Assembly (NCBI GenBank): GCA_934098375.1
Contig: CAKOOC010000026.1
Span: forward strand, 1 to 15,036
Reading direction: 5' to 3'
Length of the DNA stretch: 15,036 bases
DNA from: an uncultured Bacilli bacterium
Lineage (GTDB): Bacteria; Bacillota_I; Bacilli_A; RF39; UBA660
This document shows, one piece after another, positions 14,957 through 15,036 of this stretch. Below the pieces are notes generated by a model. The model was not told the origin of the DNA, ran no database searches, and saw nothing but the letters and a program-made list of their open reading frames with translations. The position numbers and the translations under genes were made by a program. Position 1 is the stretch's first letter. Every line of letters begins with the position of its first letter.

Positions 14957-15036
14957 TTAGTTAAAACTGTTTTCATATATATCCATAAATGATGAAACAA
15001 ATCTTGCTTGTTCTTTTTCTTCTTCTGTACCAATTG
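14957..15036 (-). CDS. 3' end of an unrecognised gene entering from the right edge
   Basis: From the window edge to TAA at 14957-14959 one frame is fully open with good codon use. It begins IGTEEEKEQARFVSSFMD and ends IYENSFN. The composition is that of a soluble, partly helical C-terminus. It is too short to assign a family. No clear terminator follows, only an imperfect palindrome. The start lies outside the window. Confidence 0.55.
   Translation of the reverse strand, partial: IGTEEEKEQARFVSSFMDIYENSFN

Noticed and set aside
14254..15036. tRNA genes, CRISPR repeats or an insertion sequence in the right-hand gap
   Set aside because: No cloverleaf arms, regularly spaced repeats, transposase motifs or terminal repeats with target duplications could be seen.

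Overview
The window is very AT-rich chromosomal DNA from a low-GC Gram-positive bacterium of the Bacillota/Mycoplasmatota type. The evidence is a tRNA-Trp T-box leader, RNase J, strong AGGAGG ribosome binding sites, consensus and extended -10 promoters, and hairpin-plus-U terminators. TGA ends the ABC ATPase gene and tryptophan is read from TGG, so the genetic code is standard and not the Mycoplasma code. I would not name a genus. Nearly all genes are housekeeping genes, and I see no phage, insertion sequence, CRISPR array or defence island.

Left part (1-4190): an unrecognised secreted, C-terminally anchored protein (74-1489, minus) is followed downstream by the first codons of another gene cut by the window edge. 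Divergent from it, a good promoter drives RNase J (1711-3384, plus). A ZIP metal transporter (3403-4173) begins inside the RNase J terminator hairpin and ends inside its own terminator.

Middle part (4180-9222, minus): read in the direction of transcription, the order is a consensus promoter, a Trp-specific T-box leader, trpS with a terminator overlapping its end, and a 10-bp perfect dyad overlapping a putative promoter. Next come an ABC exporter (ATPase and 12-TM permease, overlapping by 4 bp), an extended -10 promoter, trmB, and an RluA-type pseudouridine synthase with a TTG start. Several of these genes serve translation: trpS, trmB, the pseudouridine synthase, and argS further right.

Right part (9255-15036, minus): a cation P-type ATPase with its own extended -10 promoter, a membrane-anchored XRE regulator with paired direct repeats upstream, and argS with a long terminator hairpin. 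To the right of argS lie about 780 bases with no intact large gene. They hold the 3' end of a gene entering from the window edge, short interrupted reading frames that look like gene remnants, a 51-codon ORF, two terminator-like hairpins and two other inverted repeats.

For trpS, argS and the P-type ATPase the longest reading frame overshoots the probable start. A Shine-Dalgarno sequence favours an internal ATG in each case, and the coordinates given here use it. The window holds no obvious new system. The items most worth a second look are the terminator that contains the ZIP start codon, the dyad in front of the ABC operon, the unrecognised surface protein, and the remnant zone at the right end.
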